64,000 nt of DNA, from positions 124,001 to 188,000 of the forward strand of contig NZ_JAUTAN010000001.1 in NCBI RefSeq assembly GCF_030818655.1. The letters run 5' to 3'. This document shows, one piece after another, positions 45,812 to 55,491 of the stretch. Under the pieces are notes generated by a model. That model was not told the origin of the DNA. It saw only the letters and a list, made by a program, of their open reading frames with translations, and made no database searches. Source of the DNA: Nocardioides zeae. Its GTDB lineage: Bacteria; Actinomycetota; Actinomycetes; Propionibacteriales; Nocardioidaceae. Numbering within the stretch: the stretch's first letter is position 1; the number at the start of each line of letters is the position of its first letter. The position numbers and the translations under genes are program-made.

Positions 45812-45977
45812 CACCGCGGACGCGGCGTCGCAAACCAGGTTGGGCCAAGCGCGATCGCCACCGGCTTCCACCAGGAGGCTGCTGTCTGAGCGATCGGCGT
45901 TTCCGCGGGCCGGTTACGATGTGGGCGACGTTTGTGTTGTGGGGGGACCAGGTGTTCACGACTTCAACGGGGGACCG

Positions 45978-48329
45978 GTGAGCGAGCAGGTAGGCCACGG
46001 CATCTCAGCATCGGTGGGGCCAGCGTCGGCGGGGCAGGAGGGCCTTTGGCTCATCGACCAGTTGAACGGTGGTTCGACCGAGTACTCCATGGTCTTTGCA
46101 CTTGACCTTCGGGGACTTGTCGATCCGACGGCGCTAGAGTGGGCCATCAATAAGGTCGTTGGCCGCCACGGAGCCCTTCGATCGAAGTTCATAGAGACCG
46201 ACGGTCGACCCCGGCTCGTAGTGCTTGACCGGTTGGACGTGCCGCTGCGCCAGGAGGATCTCGCCGAGGGCGAGCCCGCACTCCGCGAAAGGCTGCGCGC
46301 CGAGAACGAACTGGGCTTCGACCTGGAGCGCGGCCCAATGCTTCGGACCACGCTATTGCGAGTAGCGCCCGAGCAGCATGTGCTGCTGTTTGCGGCCCAC
46401 CACATCGTCTTCGACGGGCACTCTGTCGAAGTCCTCCTGCAGGAGATCGGCGACTTCTACCGTGATCCCGATTACGAGGCCCCGGCCGCCGGCCAGTTCG
46501 AGGACTTTGCCCGATCCGAGTGGGAGTGGCTGGAATCGACCGAGGGTGGCGAGGCCCTCGAGTTCTGGCGCGAGAACCTCGCTGGCGCTCAGCAACCGGC
46601 CTTGCCGGCAGATCACCGTAGCGCGATCAGCAACTCGATCGCGGCAGCGAGGGTCGACCGAGAGGTGCCGGCCGCGGCGGTCGCTGGGCTGCAGGAGCTG
46701 CTCACCACCGAGCGGGTCACGCCGTTCATGCTGATGCACGCCGTCTACCATCTGGTTCTGGCCGCCTCGTCTGGCCAGCGCGACACCGTGGTTGGCAGCC
46801 CGGCTGCGGTCCGCGAGGGCCTAATGCAGGACGCGATCGGCTACTTTGTCAACATGGTGGCGATTCGTGTCGACTCCACAGCCGACGTCACCTTCCGGGA
46901 CCTGCTGCGCCGCGTGCGGGGCGGGTTGATCGATGTACTAGAACACCAGAATTACCCATACCCGCAAGTTGTAGCGAAGGTCCGACCGGGCATCGAGGGG
47001 CGTCGTTCGACCTTCTTTGACAGCGTGCTGTCAATCGAGTTCGCGGTATCCAGGCCCAAGGGCTGGCCCGGGCTTGACGTGACCCTGATCGACACCGAGC
47101 CCGTCACCGCCCAGTTCAATGTGGCCGTCTCGACTTGGTGGTCTGACGAAGCAGTCGGAGTGACGATGGTCTACCGGGAGGCGCTGTATGGTCGCCCTTT
47201 CGTTACCGCGATGGCTCGGCACTTCGTTGACATCCTCGTCAGGGCCGTCGCCGACCCCGACCTTGCGTTGGATGCACTGGTCGGGAAGGAGCTATCCGAC
47301 GCTGGAGCGAGCGAAGTCGAAGCATTCGCACCGGCCCCGCCCGCGCAAGTTGGCCCATTCCGCGGACGCGAGCCGCGAAACACCATGGAGGAGGTGCTTT
47401 GCCAGCTCTTCTGTGAGGTGATTGGAGTCGAGACCGTCACGATCGACGACGATTTCTTCGAACTCGGCGGCCACTCAATGCTCGCTGGCCGAATGGCCTC
47501 ACGTATCCGCGCGGTGCTGGGTGTTGAGTGCGCCGTTCATCACGTCTTCGAGGCGCCCACGGTCGCCGAGCTGTCCGGTTTGATGCTGCAGGGGCGCGTA
47601 GGCGACTCCTTCGCGCCACTGCTGCCTCTGCGCGCTGGGGGCACTCGACAGCCGGTCTTCTTCTTGCCACCCATCGGTGGGCTTGGCTGGAGCTACGCTC
47701 GATTCCTGCCTTACATTCCCAAGGGACACCCTGTGTATGCGTTCCAGACAACGTTGCTCACGTTCGCGTCCGGTCGCCCCAACACATTGGGAGAGTTGGC
47801 GCGGACCTTCTGGGAGCAGATTGTCGAGCGCTGCCCCGAAGGACCGCTCGCGCTCGTGGGCTGGTCCTTCGGCGGAGTCCTTGCCCAGGAGGTCGCCGTG
47901 GTGGCCGAGGAGTCTGGAGGCGAAGTCAGCCACTTGGTGCTGCTTGACTCCGTGCCGGCCAAGTGTGACGGGATGACTGTCACGGCGACGGCGTCCGAAT
48001 CCAGCAATGCCATCCGGGAGTCCATCCAGGGCTCCGTCGGCATTGGCTCCCGGGATATGGACGAAACGGTTTTGCGCGACCAGACCAAGGTCGCCGAGTA
48101 TTGTCTTGATCTTCTGAGTCGACACAGCTCGCGGGCTTACGGCGGCAACGTGGTCAGCTTCGAGACAAGGGACTCTGGTCTGACCCGCGCGCAGGTCGGG
48201 GTGGGATGGTCGAGCCTTACAGCCGGCCACACCGAGTTCTTCCCTCTCGACTGTCTGCACGAGGAGGTTATGGACACCAACACCGTTGCCGTTACGGGTC
48301 CTATCCTTCGTAAACTGCTGCGGGGGTAG
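45978..48329 (+). CDS. Terminal NRPS protein C-T-TE
   Basis: A 783-aa protein with condensation (GPASAGQEGLWLIDQLNGG; active site LFAAHHIVFDGHSVE, HHxxxDG intact), carrier (LGGHSMLAGRMASR, Ser about residue 500) and type I thioesterase (FFLPPIGGLGWSYARFLPYI, nucleophile elbow LALVGWSFGGVLAQEVA, catalytic His in LTAGHTEFFPLD). This is the chain-release protein: the C domain adds a last residue loaded in trans and the TE hydrolyses or cyclises. The GTG at 45978 follows GGGGGAC; the frame is open to 45840 but that extension has no NRPS similarity. It closes the biosynthetic cluster; only accessory decay follows. Confidence 0.9.
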   Translation: MSEQVGHGISASVGPASAGQEGLWLIDQLNGGSTEYSMVFALDLRGLVDPTALEWAINKVVGRHGALRSKFIETDGRPRLVVLDRLDVPLRQEDLAEGEPALRERLRAENELGFDLERGPMLRTTLLRVAPEQHVLLFAAHHIVFDGHSVEVLLQEIGDFYRDPDYEAPAAGQFEDFARSEWEWLESTEGGEALEFWRENLAGAQQPALPADHRSAISNSIAAARVDREVPAAAVAGLQELLTTERVTPFMLMHAVYHLVLAASSGQRDTVVGSPAAVREGLMQDAIGYFVNMVAIRVDSTADVTFRDLLRRVRGGLIDVLEHQNYPYPQVVAKVRPGIEGRRSTFFDSVLSIEFAVSRPKGWPGLDVTLIDTEPVTAQFNVAVSTWWSDEAVGVTMVYREALYGRPFVTAMARHFVDILVRAVADPDLALDALVGKELSDAGASEVEAFAPAPPAQVGPFRGREPRNTMEEVLCQLFCEVIGVETVTIDDDFFELGGHSMLAGRMASRIRAVLGVECAVHHVFEAPTVAELSGLMLQGRVGDSFAPLLPLRAGGTRQPVFFLPPIGGLGWSYARFLPYIPKGHPVYAFQTTLLTFASGRPNTLGELARTFWEQIVERCPEGPLALVGWSFGGVLAQEVAVVAEESGGEVSHLVLLDSVPAKCDGMTVTATASESSNAIRESIQGSVGIGSRDMDETVLRDQTKVAEYCLDLLSRHSSRAYGGNVVSFETRDSGLTRAQVGVGWSSLTAGHTEFFPLDCLHEEVMDTNTVAVTGPILRKLLRG

Positions 48330-48486
48330 TCCATCTCAAGTCCGGACACCTTCAGGCTAATGCGCACCTGGAGGACATTCTGGTCCCCGGGTGGGATGGG
48401 ATACCGACGACCCGGCGACTGCGGTGGCGTGACGACGCCGCCACGCCCGTTCCTCGCCGACGCAAAGAACGTCCGGTGGTCGTTTC

Positions 48487-49359
48487 GACTCGACAGTGTC
48501 GCACGGTGTGGAAGAACCTGTCTGACTCATCCTCGTGGGTTTAGGAGACGCTCCGTGACGCACGATTCCGGCCGCGCGAGGAAACCCTCACAGGAATGAT
48601 TCTTATCGAGCTGGCTCGCTCCGGGGGCCGGGCGTACAGATTGCGAAGGCCTCGATCGGTCAAGAAGTGCAGTTTGGGTCGGACTGGGCATGGGCGATCG
48701 AGACTCCTGTCGGATGGGTCAGCATGCTGGTCCAAGCTAAGCAGGTGGATGGTGTCGCTTTCGGCGTCTATAAGGAACTGCGAAAGCCGAACGCGCCGTC
48801 ACAGTGTCGGCGGTTGATACGGGCCGGACGGATGTACAGCTCAATTTCCGATTTCGCCCTTTGCAACGGCGAGGTGGAGCCGTTCGGGCCCGTTGGGACG
48901 ACCACTGGGTTCGGCGGGTGCGGGTTCGATGCGATCGAACGTGGTGCCTCCTATGGCGATCCGCCGTGGGTGTCGGGCCGAAGCCCTTTCGGTGTGGCCC
49001 TGGTGCACGCCCGGGACATCCTGGAGTTCGTGGTCCCGGCGCCCGCTTCCAACCAACACGCGGTCCACGTCAATACGTTGGCGATGCCGTGGGAGTGCTT
49101 CTTCTGCAATCTTGAGACAGCAGGTGCAACTGACGGGCCTTGGATAGAGCGGGAATCGGAACGGCTGCGCCGTCGGTTGAAGGTTGACTCGTGCGAGTCG
49201 AGCGCAGGGGCGCGGGGGCGGCCCATCTGGTTGCAGGACGCGCCGCCCGTTGCGTCTGTTGTCCGGTCGAGCATGCGGCAAGGCGAAGACTCGCAAGCTT
49301 TATCGAACGTGCAATCCGCCCGGGCCGCCTCGAGCAGTGGGCTGTTGGCCCAGCCATGA
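48487..49359 (+). pseudogene. DUF6615-like pseudogene
   Basis: One frame reads FRPREETLTGMILIELARSG after an in-frame TAG at 48542; the match then moves to another frame with FGSDWAWAIETPVGWVSMLV and QAKQVDGVAFGVY then QCRRLIRAGR. The EETLT..., GSDWxWxI and W...VQAK motifs are those of DUF6615-family proteins, often found in accessory regions. At least one frameshift and one stop break the gene. Function of the family is not known to me. Confidence 0.65.
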
Positions 49360-49723
49360 GCGTCAAGACGGAGAGTAGACAGTCGATTAATGTCGCTATT
49401 AGCGCTCGCAAAGGCCTCTCCGAAGTCCAGTGCGCAGCGGCGTGCCCCGGCTGCCGTGCGGGCCGTGCCTACGCTTGATTGGGAGTTGAACGAGGGCTGA
49501 TCCGGCCGCATCTGCCAGTCCCGGTGGCGCTCCGACAGGCCCGACAGGCTTCACCGCGCCGTTGCTGAATGTTCAAAGGTGTGGGCCGTTCGCCCGCGGC
49601 GGGATACGCTTGCGGGCGACTCGATAATCGAGTTTGTGCGAGTTAAACACTTCGCCGAGCAATTCGAGATGTGAATCTTCGGCATTGCCAGGGTCGGAAT
49701 TTTCGGCTCCCCGGTCTTAGACG
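49360..49723. other. Non-coding stretch, nothing recognised
   Basis: About 360 bp without a supportable gene. Base composition drops locally near 49620-49700. No repeat or clear terminator was identified. Confidence 0.4.
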
Positions 49724-51305
49724 TCAAAGGCCATAGAGCTTTAGTCCTACGTGGTCGACGATTATTCTGAGTTGCGCGGAGTCGAGGGCGAAGTAGACGC
49801 GGCCCACCTCGTTCGGCGAGACTACATCGTCCAACTTCAGGTGCGGCTCCCGGCTGTACTTCGTGTCTTCGAAAGTAAAGGTGTCTTCGCCGGTCTGTCG
49901 TAGCCCCTTGTCCGTACCGGCCATGTTCAGGTTGTGAAGTGTCTTGAACCAGTCGTCAGGAAAGCCGCCGGTTTGCGCGCCCGACGCGCGGTACTCTTCT
50001 GCAGCTTTGGCTAGTGCGACGAGCGCGGACTCCATGGCGTCCACGTGGGGGTATCGAGATCTCGTCCAGGCGCGAGCGACACGTGGCGTAAACGAAATGG
50101 CACGATCAGTGCGTCTTTCGAGGTCCCGCGCCAGCGATGTGATGTCGCTCGGGGTTAAGCGAGGCAAGTTCGACCAGGCGGGTTCTGCATCGTCGTTGCT
50201 GGTGCTATCACGGAGACGCGCCGCCTCATAACGCCAGAATTCTGCTTGCCGAGCGAGCTGTTGCGTCTCCTCCAGTTGCGTTTCAAGATTCTCGATCTCC
50301 TCCACCCACGCAGCCTCCTGCCGGGTGAGCTCCTGGATCTGCGCGGCTTGGGTTGCAACCGTGGCTGTCATGTCGGCCGTCTCAGAAGCGTGGAGCCGCT
50401 CCTCGAACAGCCGGTTCCGCTCGTCACGCTCGGCCGCCGCCGCGGTGCGAGCCAGTGCGTTAACCCCTCTCGCGCGAACTGACAGCGGAGCGACCACTCG
50501 TACTAGGTCGCCCGGGAGGTTGTGCAGGTTGCCGCTCGTCCACCACTTATGCCGAAGCGTGAGGTCGGGCCACACCAGTACCGCCCCTCCAGGAGGTATA
50601 CGTGCGTCGATCTCCGCGAGCTGAGGCGCCAGGGCAGCCAATGCGCCGCCGTTGAGATGGGCGACCTCTGCCAGTCCAACGGACTCGGCTGCGGCATAGT
50701 CCGCCGCCGCGGCGTTCTCATGGCGAGAGCCGTCGACGAGGACCGTCGGGAGCAGCCGAGGGGAGGACAGTCGCTCCCAAAGGCCGTTGGCCCCGTCGCC
50801 GTCGACGCGAGACGCGTCCGATGTCACGAGCACGCCGCTTGCTCTGGCTTCGAGTTCTGGGTCCTTCAGCAGATGAATCAAAAGCGCGGGTCGGCGCAAG
50901 AAGCTCCATCCTGTGGGCGCCAAGACGGGCTGTCGGAGCTCGCGTCCAAGCTCGACGCGAAAGACGACCCGATCGTGCTGGTTCAAGACCGAGACCTGGC
51001 AGACAAACTGCCGCGACCCCCGACACGTCTAGGTCCGTTGTGAGGCTCAGACGGAGCAGCCTGACTGAACTAGTTCCGGACCAGTGCCACTCGACACCGC
51101 GGGTTGCTCGGCCCTCGTGTTGGGCGAGCACGATGCGTCCGGTGTCGCCCTCCAAACGCTCCGCGGTCAGGCTCGGCTCAGGCTGATCATGGTTGATCCA
51201 ACGCGTGACGTGAGCGAGGACGCGCCGCACAACGTCGTCAGACGTTGAGAGAGCCCCGGCGTCAGCGCCCAGAAGGTCGAACTGCACCACATACCGAAGT
51301 TCCAT
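49724..51305 (-). pseudogene. Unknown coiled-coil protein split by a +1 shift in a G5 run
   Basis: The N-terminus (MELRYVVQFDLLGADAGALS...SLTTDLDVSG) is in one frame and the rest (VLNQHDRVVFRVELGRELRQ...) in another. The switch falls at a run of five C on the plus strand (51017-51021); four would restore one protein of about 525 aa. The middle has a coiled coil (ETADMTATVATQAAQIQELT to about TQQLARQAEFWRY). The C-terminus, KLDDVVSPNEVGRVYFALDS then RIIVDHVGLKLYGL, resembles the end of RelE/ParE-fold toxins and appears in accessory and defence proteins. No name can be given. The split may be real, phase-variable or a sequencing error. Confidence 0.6.
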
Positions 51306-51945
51306 CTGCAGCCCCCTGTGACCTGCCTCCCCGGCCTGCTGCGAGCGCCCATCCCTTCTGGCGGGCGTTCGGGGCGTCGGGACGTCGCGTCCGAGTCCAA
51401 CCTGACTCGCCCAACGTAACGCGGTAGGTAGGCGTGCGCGGTCATACCTTCAAAGAGGTCGCGCGCGACCTGCCGGATGGGCCAGCATGCTCGTCCAGCC
51501 CAAGCGGGAGAGACGCCGGCTCGGGCTACAGCCACGAGCTTCGGAAGGGCATGGGAACGTCTGTTCTGTCCGAGCAGGCGAGCTTCGAAGGCTGACATAC
51601 CGCGGATCGCCGCTGCTGAGCGACTGGGCGGCCCGCCGCAGCTTGCTTGCAGGATGCGACCAGCCGGCCGGCGACCGGCGCAGCGTGGCTGCAGGATGAA
51701 CCGCCGCCTTGGGCCGTCGGGCTGGAACGAGGACTGAACCCGTGGGTGTGACGAGGGGCCATCGGCTGTGTTTCTTGTCTAATCGAGCATGAAGCCGGAC
51801 CCGGCTTTGCTGCTCCAGCCGCGCCGACTTCGGCCGTTCACCGGAATCCCTGAGCGGTAGTCCTGGCGACGTCAAAACTCCACGAACTGGCTGGCCCGCC
51901 GCCTAGCCTTCTCGCGTGAACGCCGTGCTTCCTGGTCCCGACGCC
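51306..51945. other. Non-coding stretch between divergent genes
   Basis: About 640 bp between the divergent unknown gene and the EcsC gene. Frames here are GC shadows with no family signal. Promoters of both neighbours should lie within it. Confidence 0.4.
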
Positions 51946-52932
51946 ATGTCCGATTACGAGCGGAAGCGGTGGGAGGAGCTCGAGAAGCACTGGGAGCGGA
52001 GGGCCCAGGCGCGGCGCAAGCTGGTCCCTGCGCCTGTTCGGGACGCTGCAGGCAAGGGTGCCCGCGCGACGAAGGGCGCCGCAGCGAGGGCTGGTCGTGC
52101 CATCGCCGACAAGACGCCTGAAGGCGTTCGGGACTTCGCTGGTGGCGCCGTCGACGCGGCGCTCCTCCCCACTGTCCGGAACCTGGTGACCCTCCTCGAG
52201 CTCCTGAACAGTTGGGTTGTCGAGCTGACGGACCCGGAGAAGGTTCTCGAGCATCATCGGGCGCAGGGTCGCAACGTGCAGCGCTTGGAGGATCTCCGGG
52301 CACTCGATCTGGAGGAACTCGAGGAACTCACCAAAGACATGGCGCTTCGCTGGGCGACCATCGGGGCGGGCGAGGGTGCAGCGCTCGGATCGCTCGCCAT
52401 GGTGCCGGTGCCGGTGGTTGGAAGCGTGGCAGCGATTGGGCTCGACCTCCTTGCCATGCAGGCGCTGACAGGAGCGATCGCCACCAGGGTTTGCTACGCC
52501 TACGGCTACGACGCTGCAGACCCCGAAGTCCGGCACATGATCGACCGCATGGTGGCTCGGGCCTACCGCGATCAGGCGGTCAAGGTTGGATCAGTGAAGA
52601 AAGCCAGTGCCGCCTTCGATGCAGCCAAGGGGCGGGTCAACTGGAGTCAGAAGCTTCGCGAGGACCACCGGCTCATGGCTGCTGTCGAGAAGTTGCTGAA
52701 GTCAGCCGGCGACGGCAAACGAGTGCCGGTGAAGAACGCGCGCATGGGCATGCCGGTGATCTCGGTGCTGGCCGGTGCGGCGACTAACTCGCACGTTCTG
52801 GGCGACACGGTGCGACAGGCGCGGCACTACGGGGCCACCGTGATGCTGAGCGAGAAGTACGGGCTGCCCTTGCCGCCGAACCTGCACCACGTGGCCGACG
52901 ATCCTCAGGAGGATGGCGAGGCAGATGCCTGA
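51946..52932 (+). CDS. EcsC-family protein
   Basis: About 328 aa from ATG 51946 (MSDYERKRWEELEKHWERRA); GTG 51916 would add ten residues. The basic, helical N-terminus is followed by a hydrophobic glycine-rich stretch (IGAGEGAALGSLAMVPVPVV and SVAAIGLDLLAMQALTGAIA), the mark of EcsC/PF12787-type proteins, then ARAYRDQAVKVGSVKK and a helical C-terminus. The family is membrane-associated and of unclear role. It is separated from the following regulator by about 150 bp and may not be part of that operon. Confidence 0.72.
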   Translation: MSDYERKRWEELEKHWERRAQARRKLVPAPVRDAAGKGARATKGAAARAGRAIADKTPEGVRDFAGGAVDAALLPTVRNLVTLLELLNSWVVELTDPEKVLEHHRAQGRNVQRLEDLRALDLEELEELTKDMALRWATIGAGEGAALGSLAMVPVPVVGSVAAIGLDLLAMQALTGAIATRVCYAYGYDAADPEVRHMIDRMVARAYRDQAVKVGSVKKASAAFDAAKGRVNWSQKLREDHRLMAAVEKLLKSAGDGKRVPVKNARMGMPVISVLAGAATNSHVLGDTVRQARHYGATVMLSEKYGLPLPPNLHHVADDPQEDGEADA

Positions 52933-53064
52933 ACTCCTTGACAGTCGCCCGAGGCTGCGATCAGGGTGGCAAAGATCGGAGACGCAAGCTGATCCGGCGG
53001 CGCGGATGGGTGCGGCGTTGTCGCTCGCGCGGCGTGTCGGGTCCCCATGACGTAGTGCGGGTCT

Positions 53065-53080
53065 ATAACGTCCCTGTTAT
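53065..53080. promoter_or_regulatory. Palindrome over the start codon of the XRE regulator
   Basis: ATAACGTCCCTGTTAT has 5-bp arms ATAAC/GTTAT. It begins within TATAAC (a possible -10) and ends in the first two bases of the ATG at 53079. An operator here would let the regulator repress itself, and with it the coupled operon downstream. Symmetry is seen; the role is inferred. Confidence 0.5.
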
Positions 53081-53363
53081 GTCCGTTCCGGAGGCCCAGG
53101 CTGCCGACGACCGCTCACATGTGGGTCGTGCGTGTGCTCGTCCGCAGTGCCTGCTGACGCCGAGTCGACACTTCGGGATGGCGCTGCGCCAGCTCCGCGA
53201 GGAAGCTGGCTTCACGCAGCGCCAGCTGGCAATCGAAGCCCAGATGGCGCAGCCCGCCGTAGCAAGACTGGAAGCTTGCGAGACCATTCCCACCCTCGCG
53301 ACTCTCACCCGGCTGAGTAAAGCGTTGGGCTGCGACTTTTCCATTCTGATTGGCGGGGAGTGA
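53079..53363 (+). CDS. XRE-family helix-turn-helix regulator
   Basis: A 94-aa protein from ATG 53079. The HTH is typical of the Cro/C1 family: FGMALRQLREEAGFTQRQLA then IEAQMAQPAVARLEACETIP and LATLTRLSKALGCDF. Its GTGA overlap with the cysteine desulfurase gene makes it the first gene of the modification/defence operon. Small XRE controllers of this sort often delay or limit expression of restriction-type systems. The palindrome over its start codon is a candidate self-operator. Confidence 0.87.
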   Translation: MSVPEAQAADDRSHVGRACARPQCLLTPSRHFGMALRQLREEAGFTQRQLAIEAQMAQPAVARLEACETIPTLATLTRLSKALGCDFSILIGGE

Positions 53364-54535
53364 TGACTTCATCTCGTCGCATCTACATGGACGCGAACGC
53401 CACCACGAGGGCTGCGCCGGAGGTGCGTGACGTCGTGGTGGCCGCGATGACGGATCCGCGGAACGCTGGCAGCGCGCACTGGGCAGGGGATGAAGCTCGC
53501 GGGTGGATCGACACGGCCCGTGGCCAGGTGGCCAAGCTGCTGCGTGCTGCACCGACGGAGATCACGTTCACCTCCGGGGCCACGGAAGCCAACTCGCTAG
53601 CCATCGAGGGCGTGGCGGCAGCTGCGGTCTCCGGAGACAACTCCGGCCGGCGAAGGATTGTCAGCGCCACCTGGGAACATCACGCCGTGCTCGAACCGCT
53701 TCAGCGCCTCCAGGAACGGGGATGGGAGGTCGTGCTGGTCGACGTTGACTGCAGCGGGATGCCGCAACTCGACCAGCTCGCTGCTGCGATCAACAACGAC
53801 ACGCTACTCGTGACGTTAATGGCGGCCAACAACGAGACGGGCGTGGTCGCGCCGATTGCTGCCATCAGCGACATGTGCCACGAGAGCGGCGCGTTGTTGC
53901 ACTCCGACGCGACCCAAGTGGCGCCCTGGGACCAACTAGATGTCGATGACCTCGGCGTCGATCTCCTCAGCCTGTCGGGGCACAAGATGCATGGCCCCCA
54001 GGGCGTCGGTGCCCTCTACGTGTCGCGACGTCTCCGTCAGCAGCAGCTCATCGTCCCGCTGGTCCCCGGCGGTGGCCAAGAGAGAGGCCTGCGTGGGGGC
54101 ACAGTCAACGTGGCTGGGGTTGCCGGGCTCGGCGCCGCCGCCGAACTTGTCGTGGCTCATGCCGAGGGGGAGCGCCAACGCGTCGCCGCGCTACGCGACA
54201 ACCTCGAACAACGCCTCTTGGCCGTCGTCCCAGACGCGCAGGTCAACGGTGGCAGTCACCCGAGGACACCCGGGACCAGCAACATCTGTTTCGGCGGTCT
54301 GCCGGCCGAGGCGCTGTTGTCAGGCGCTCCTGACCTTGCCGCAAGCACGGGGAGCGCTTGCCGCGCCGGTGCTCCGGAACCGTCTCATGTGCTGCTCGGC
54401 ATGGGACTTAGTTGGGCCGAGGCCGAATCATCGATCAGATTCAGCCTGAGCACCGATTCGACGCAGGACGATGTCGACCAAGCAGTGCAGATTATGCATC
54501 TGAGCGCGAGGCAAGTAGAGGAGGCGATGGCATGA
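53360..54535 (+). CDS. Cysteine desulfurase (IscS/NifS/DndA-like)
   Basis: A 391-aa PLP-dependent class V aminotransferase: RIYMDANATTRAAPEV, TSGATEANSLAIEG, the PLP-pocket stretch ANNETGVVAPI and HSDATQVAPWD, the PLP Lys in SLSGHKMHGPQGVGALYV, and the catalytic Cys in ASTGSACRAGAPEPSHVL. It takes sulfur from L-cysteine as a persulfide and hands it to an acceptor. Placed with a PAPS-reductase-family PP-loop protein, it most resembles DndA in DNA phosphorothioation. It starts at GTG 53360 (or ATG 53363) and overlaps the next gene by ATGA. Confidence 0.9.
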   Translation: MMTSSRRIYMDANATTRAAPEVRDVVVAAMTDPRNAGSAHWAGDEARGWIDTARGQVAKLLRAAPTEITFTSGATEANSLAIEGVAAAAVSGDNSGRRRIVSATWEHHAVLEPLQRLQERGWEVVLVDVDCSGMPQLDQLAAAINNDTLLVTLMAANNETGVVAPIAAISDMCHESGALLHSDATQVAPWDQLDVDDLGVDLLSLSGHKMHGPQGVGALYVSRRLRQQQLIVPLVPGGGQERGLRGGTVNVAGVAGLGAAAELVVAHAEGERQRVAALRDNLEQRLLAVVPDAQVNGGSHPRTPGTSNICFGGLPAEALLSGAPDLAASTGSACRAGAPEPSHVLLGMGLSWAEAESSIRFSLSTDSTQDDVDQAVQIMHLSARQVEEAMA

Positions 54536-55491
54536 ACGGCTTGATGATGGGAGAGCGGTGCCGATCCTCCTTCGCGAGGCACGAGACGTTCCATCCGCGA
54601 TTCGGTTGGTTGAAAAAGGCTTATGACGAAGCCAACCGGCCGGGCGGCGGCACCTTCGCGTCCGCCGATGCCCCCGTGCGGCTCGGGGTCGGTAAGAACA
54701 TGGTCAACGCCATCCGGTATTGGGGTTTGGCATTCAAGGTCCTGCAGGAAGCCCCGAACCCAGAGCGTCCCCGTGTACCGCTGATCGTCCCGTCCAGCTT
54801 TGGGCGAGCACTTCTGGACGATGAGGGTTGGGACCCGTACCTCGAACGGCCGGAGAGCTTGTGGCTGCTGCACTGGCAGCTACTGCGCAGGACGTCACAG
54901 GCGCCGACGTGGTGGGTTGCCTTCAACGCAATGTCGCAGGTGGCGTTCACCGAGTCTGAGCTGCAGGCCCGGGTGAGTGATCTTGCATCGGCTGCTGAGT
55001 GGTCAGCTGTCGTGCCGGCGTCGATCAAGAAGGACGTCGACTGCCTTGTCCGGACTTACACTGTGAGGGGCCAGGGCCGCCAAACCTTGGACGACGTGCT
55101 GGACTGCCCGTTCCGCGAACTTGGACTGTTGGAGCGAGCCGGTCACGAGGACTCCAAGTGGCGTGTTGCCTACGGAGCCAAACCGACGCTCAGCTCACAC
55201 GTTGTGCTTTTCGCCAGCTTGGACTATGTGACGCAGCATGCCCCCGAGAGCCGGGCCATTGGCGTCGCCCGGCTGGCGACTGATCCGGGTGGACCGGGGC
55301 GTTCGTTCGGTCTACGGGAAGTCGACCTGTACGCCGCGCTCAGCGAGGCCACGAGAGGCCGGAATGACCTCGTACTCACCGAGGCTGGTGGTCTGAGGCA
55401 GCTGGCCCTCGCAACGGACGACGTTGCGAATACCGCTGAACGGGTAGCGGCCCAGATCTACGACGGCCGCCTGAACCGGCTTTCGGCATGA
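54532..55491 (+). CDS. DUF4007-family protein
   Basis: A 319-aa protein from ATG 54532. The N-terminus FARHETFHPRFGWLKKAYDE then VRLGVGKNMVNAIRYWGLAF is the DUF4007 signature; the C-terminus has FGLREVDLYAALSEATRGRN. The family typically sits beside PAPS-reductase-family and ATPase genes in putative DNA sulfur-modification loci; its biochemical role is not known to me. It is locked between the desulfurase and the large ATPase by 4-bp overlaps on both sides, so a joint complex or pathway is likely. Confidence 0.85.
   Translation: MNGLMMGERCRSSFARHETFHPRFGWLKKAYDEANRPGGGTFASADAPVRLGVGKNMVNAIRYWGLAFKVLQEAPNPERPRVPLIVPSSFGRALLDDEGWDPYLERPESLWLLHWQLLRRTSQAPTWWVAFNAMSQVAFTESELQARVSDLASAAEWSAVVPASIKKDVDCLVRTYTVRGQGRQTLDDVLDCPFRELGLLERAGHEDSKWRVAYGAKPTLSSHVVLFASLDYVTQHAPESRAIGVARLATDPGGPGRSFGLREVDLYAALSEATRGRNDLVLTEAGGLRQLALATDDVANTAERVAAQIYDGRLNRLSA

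Noticed and set aside
49360-49723. Short open frames between the DUF6615-like pseudogene and the unknown gene
   Set aside because: No ribosome site, family motif or codon bias supports them.
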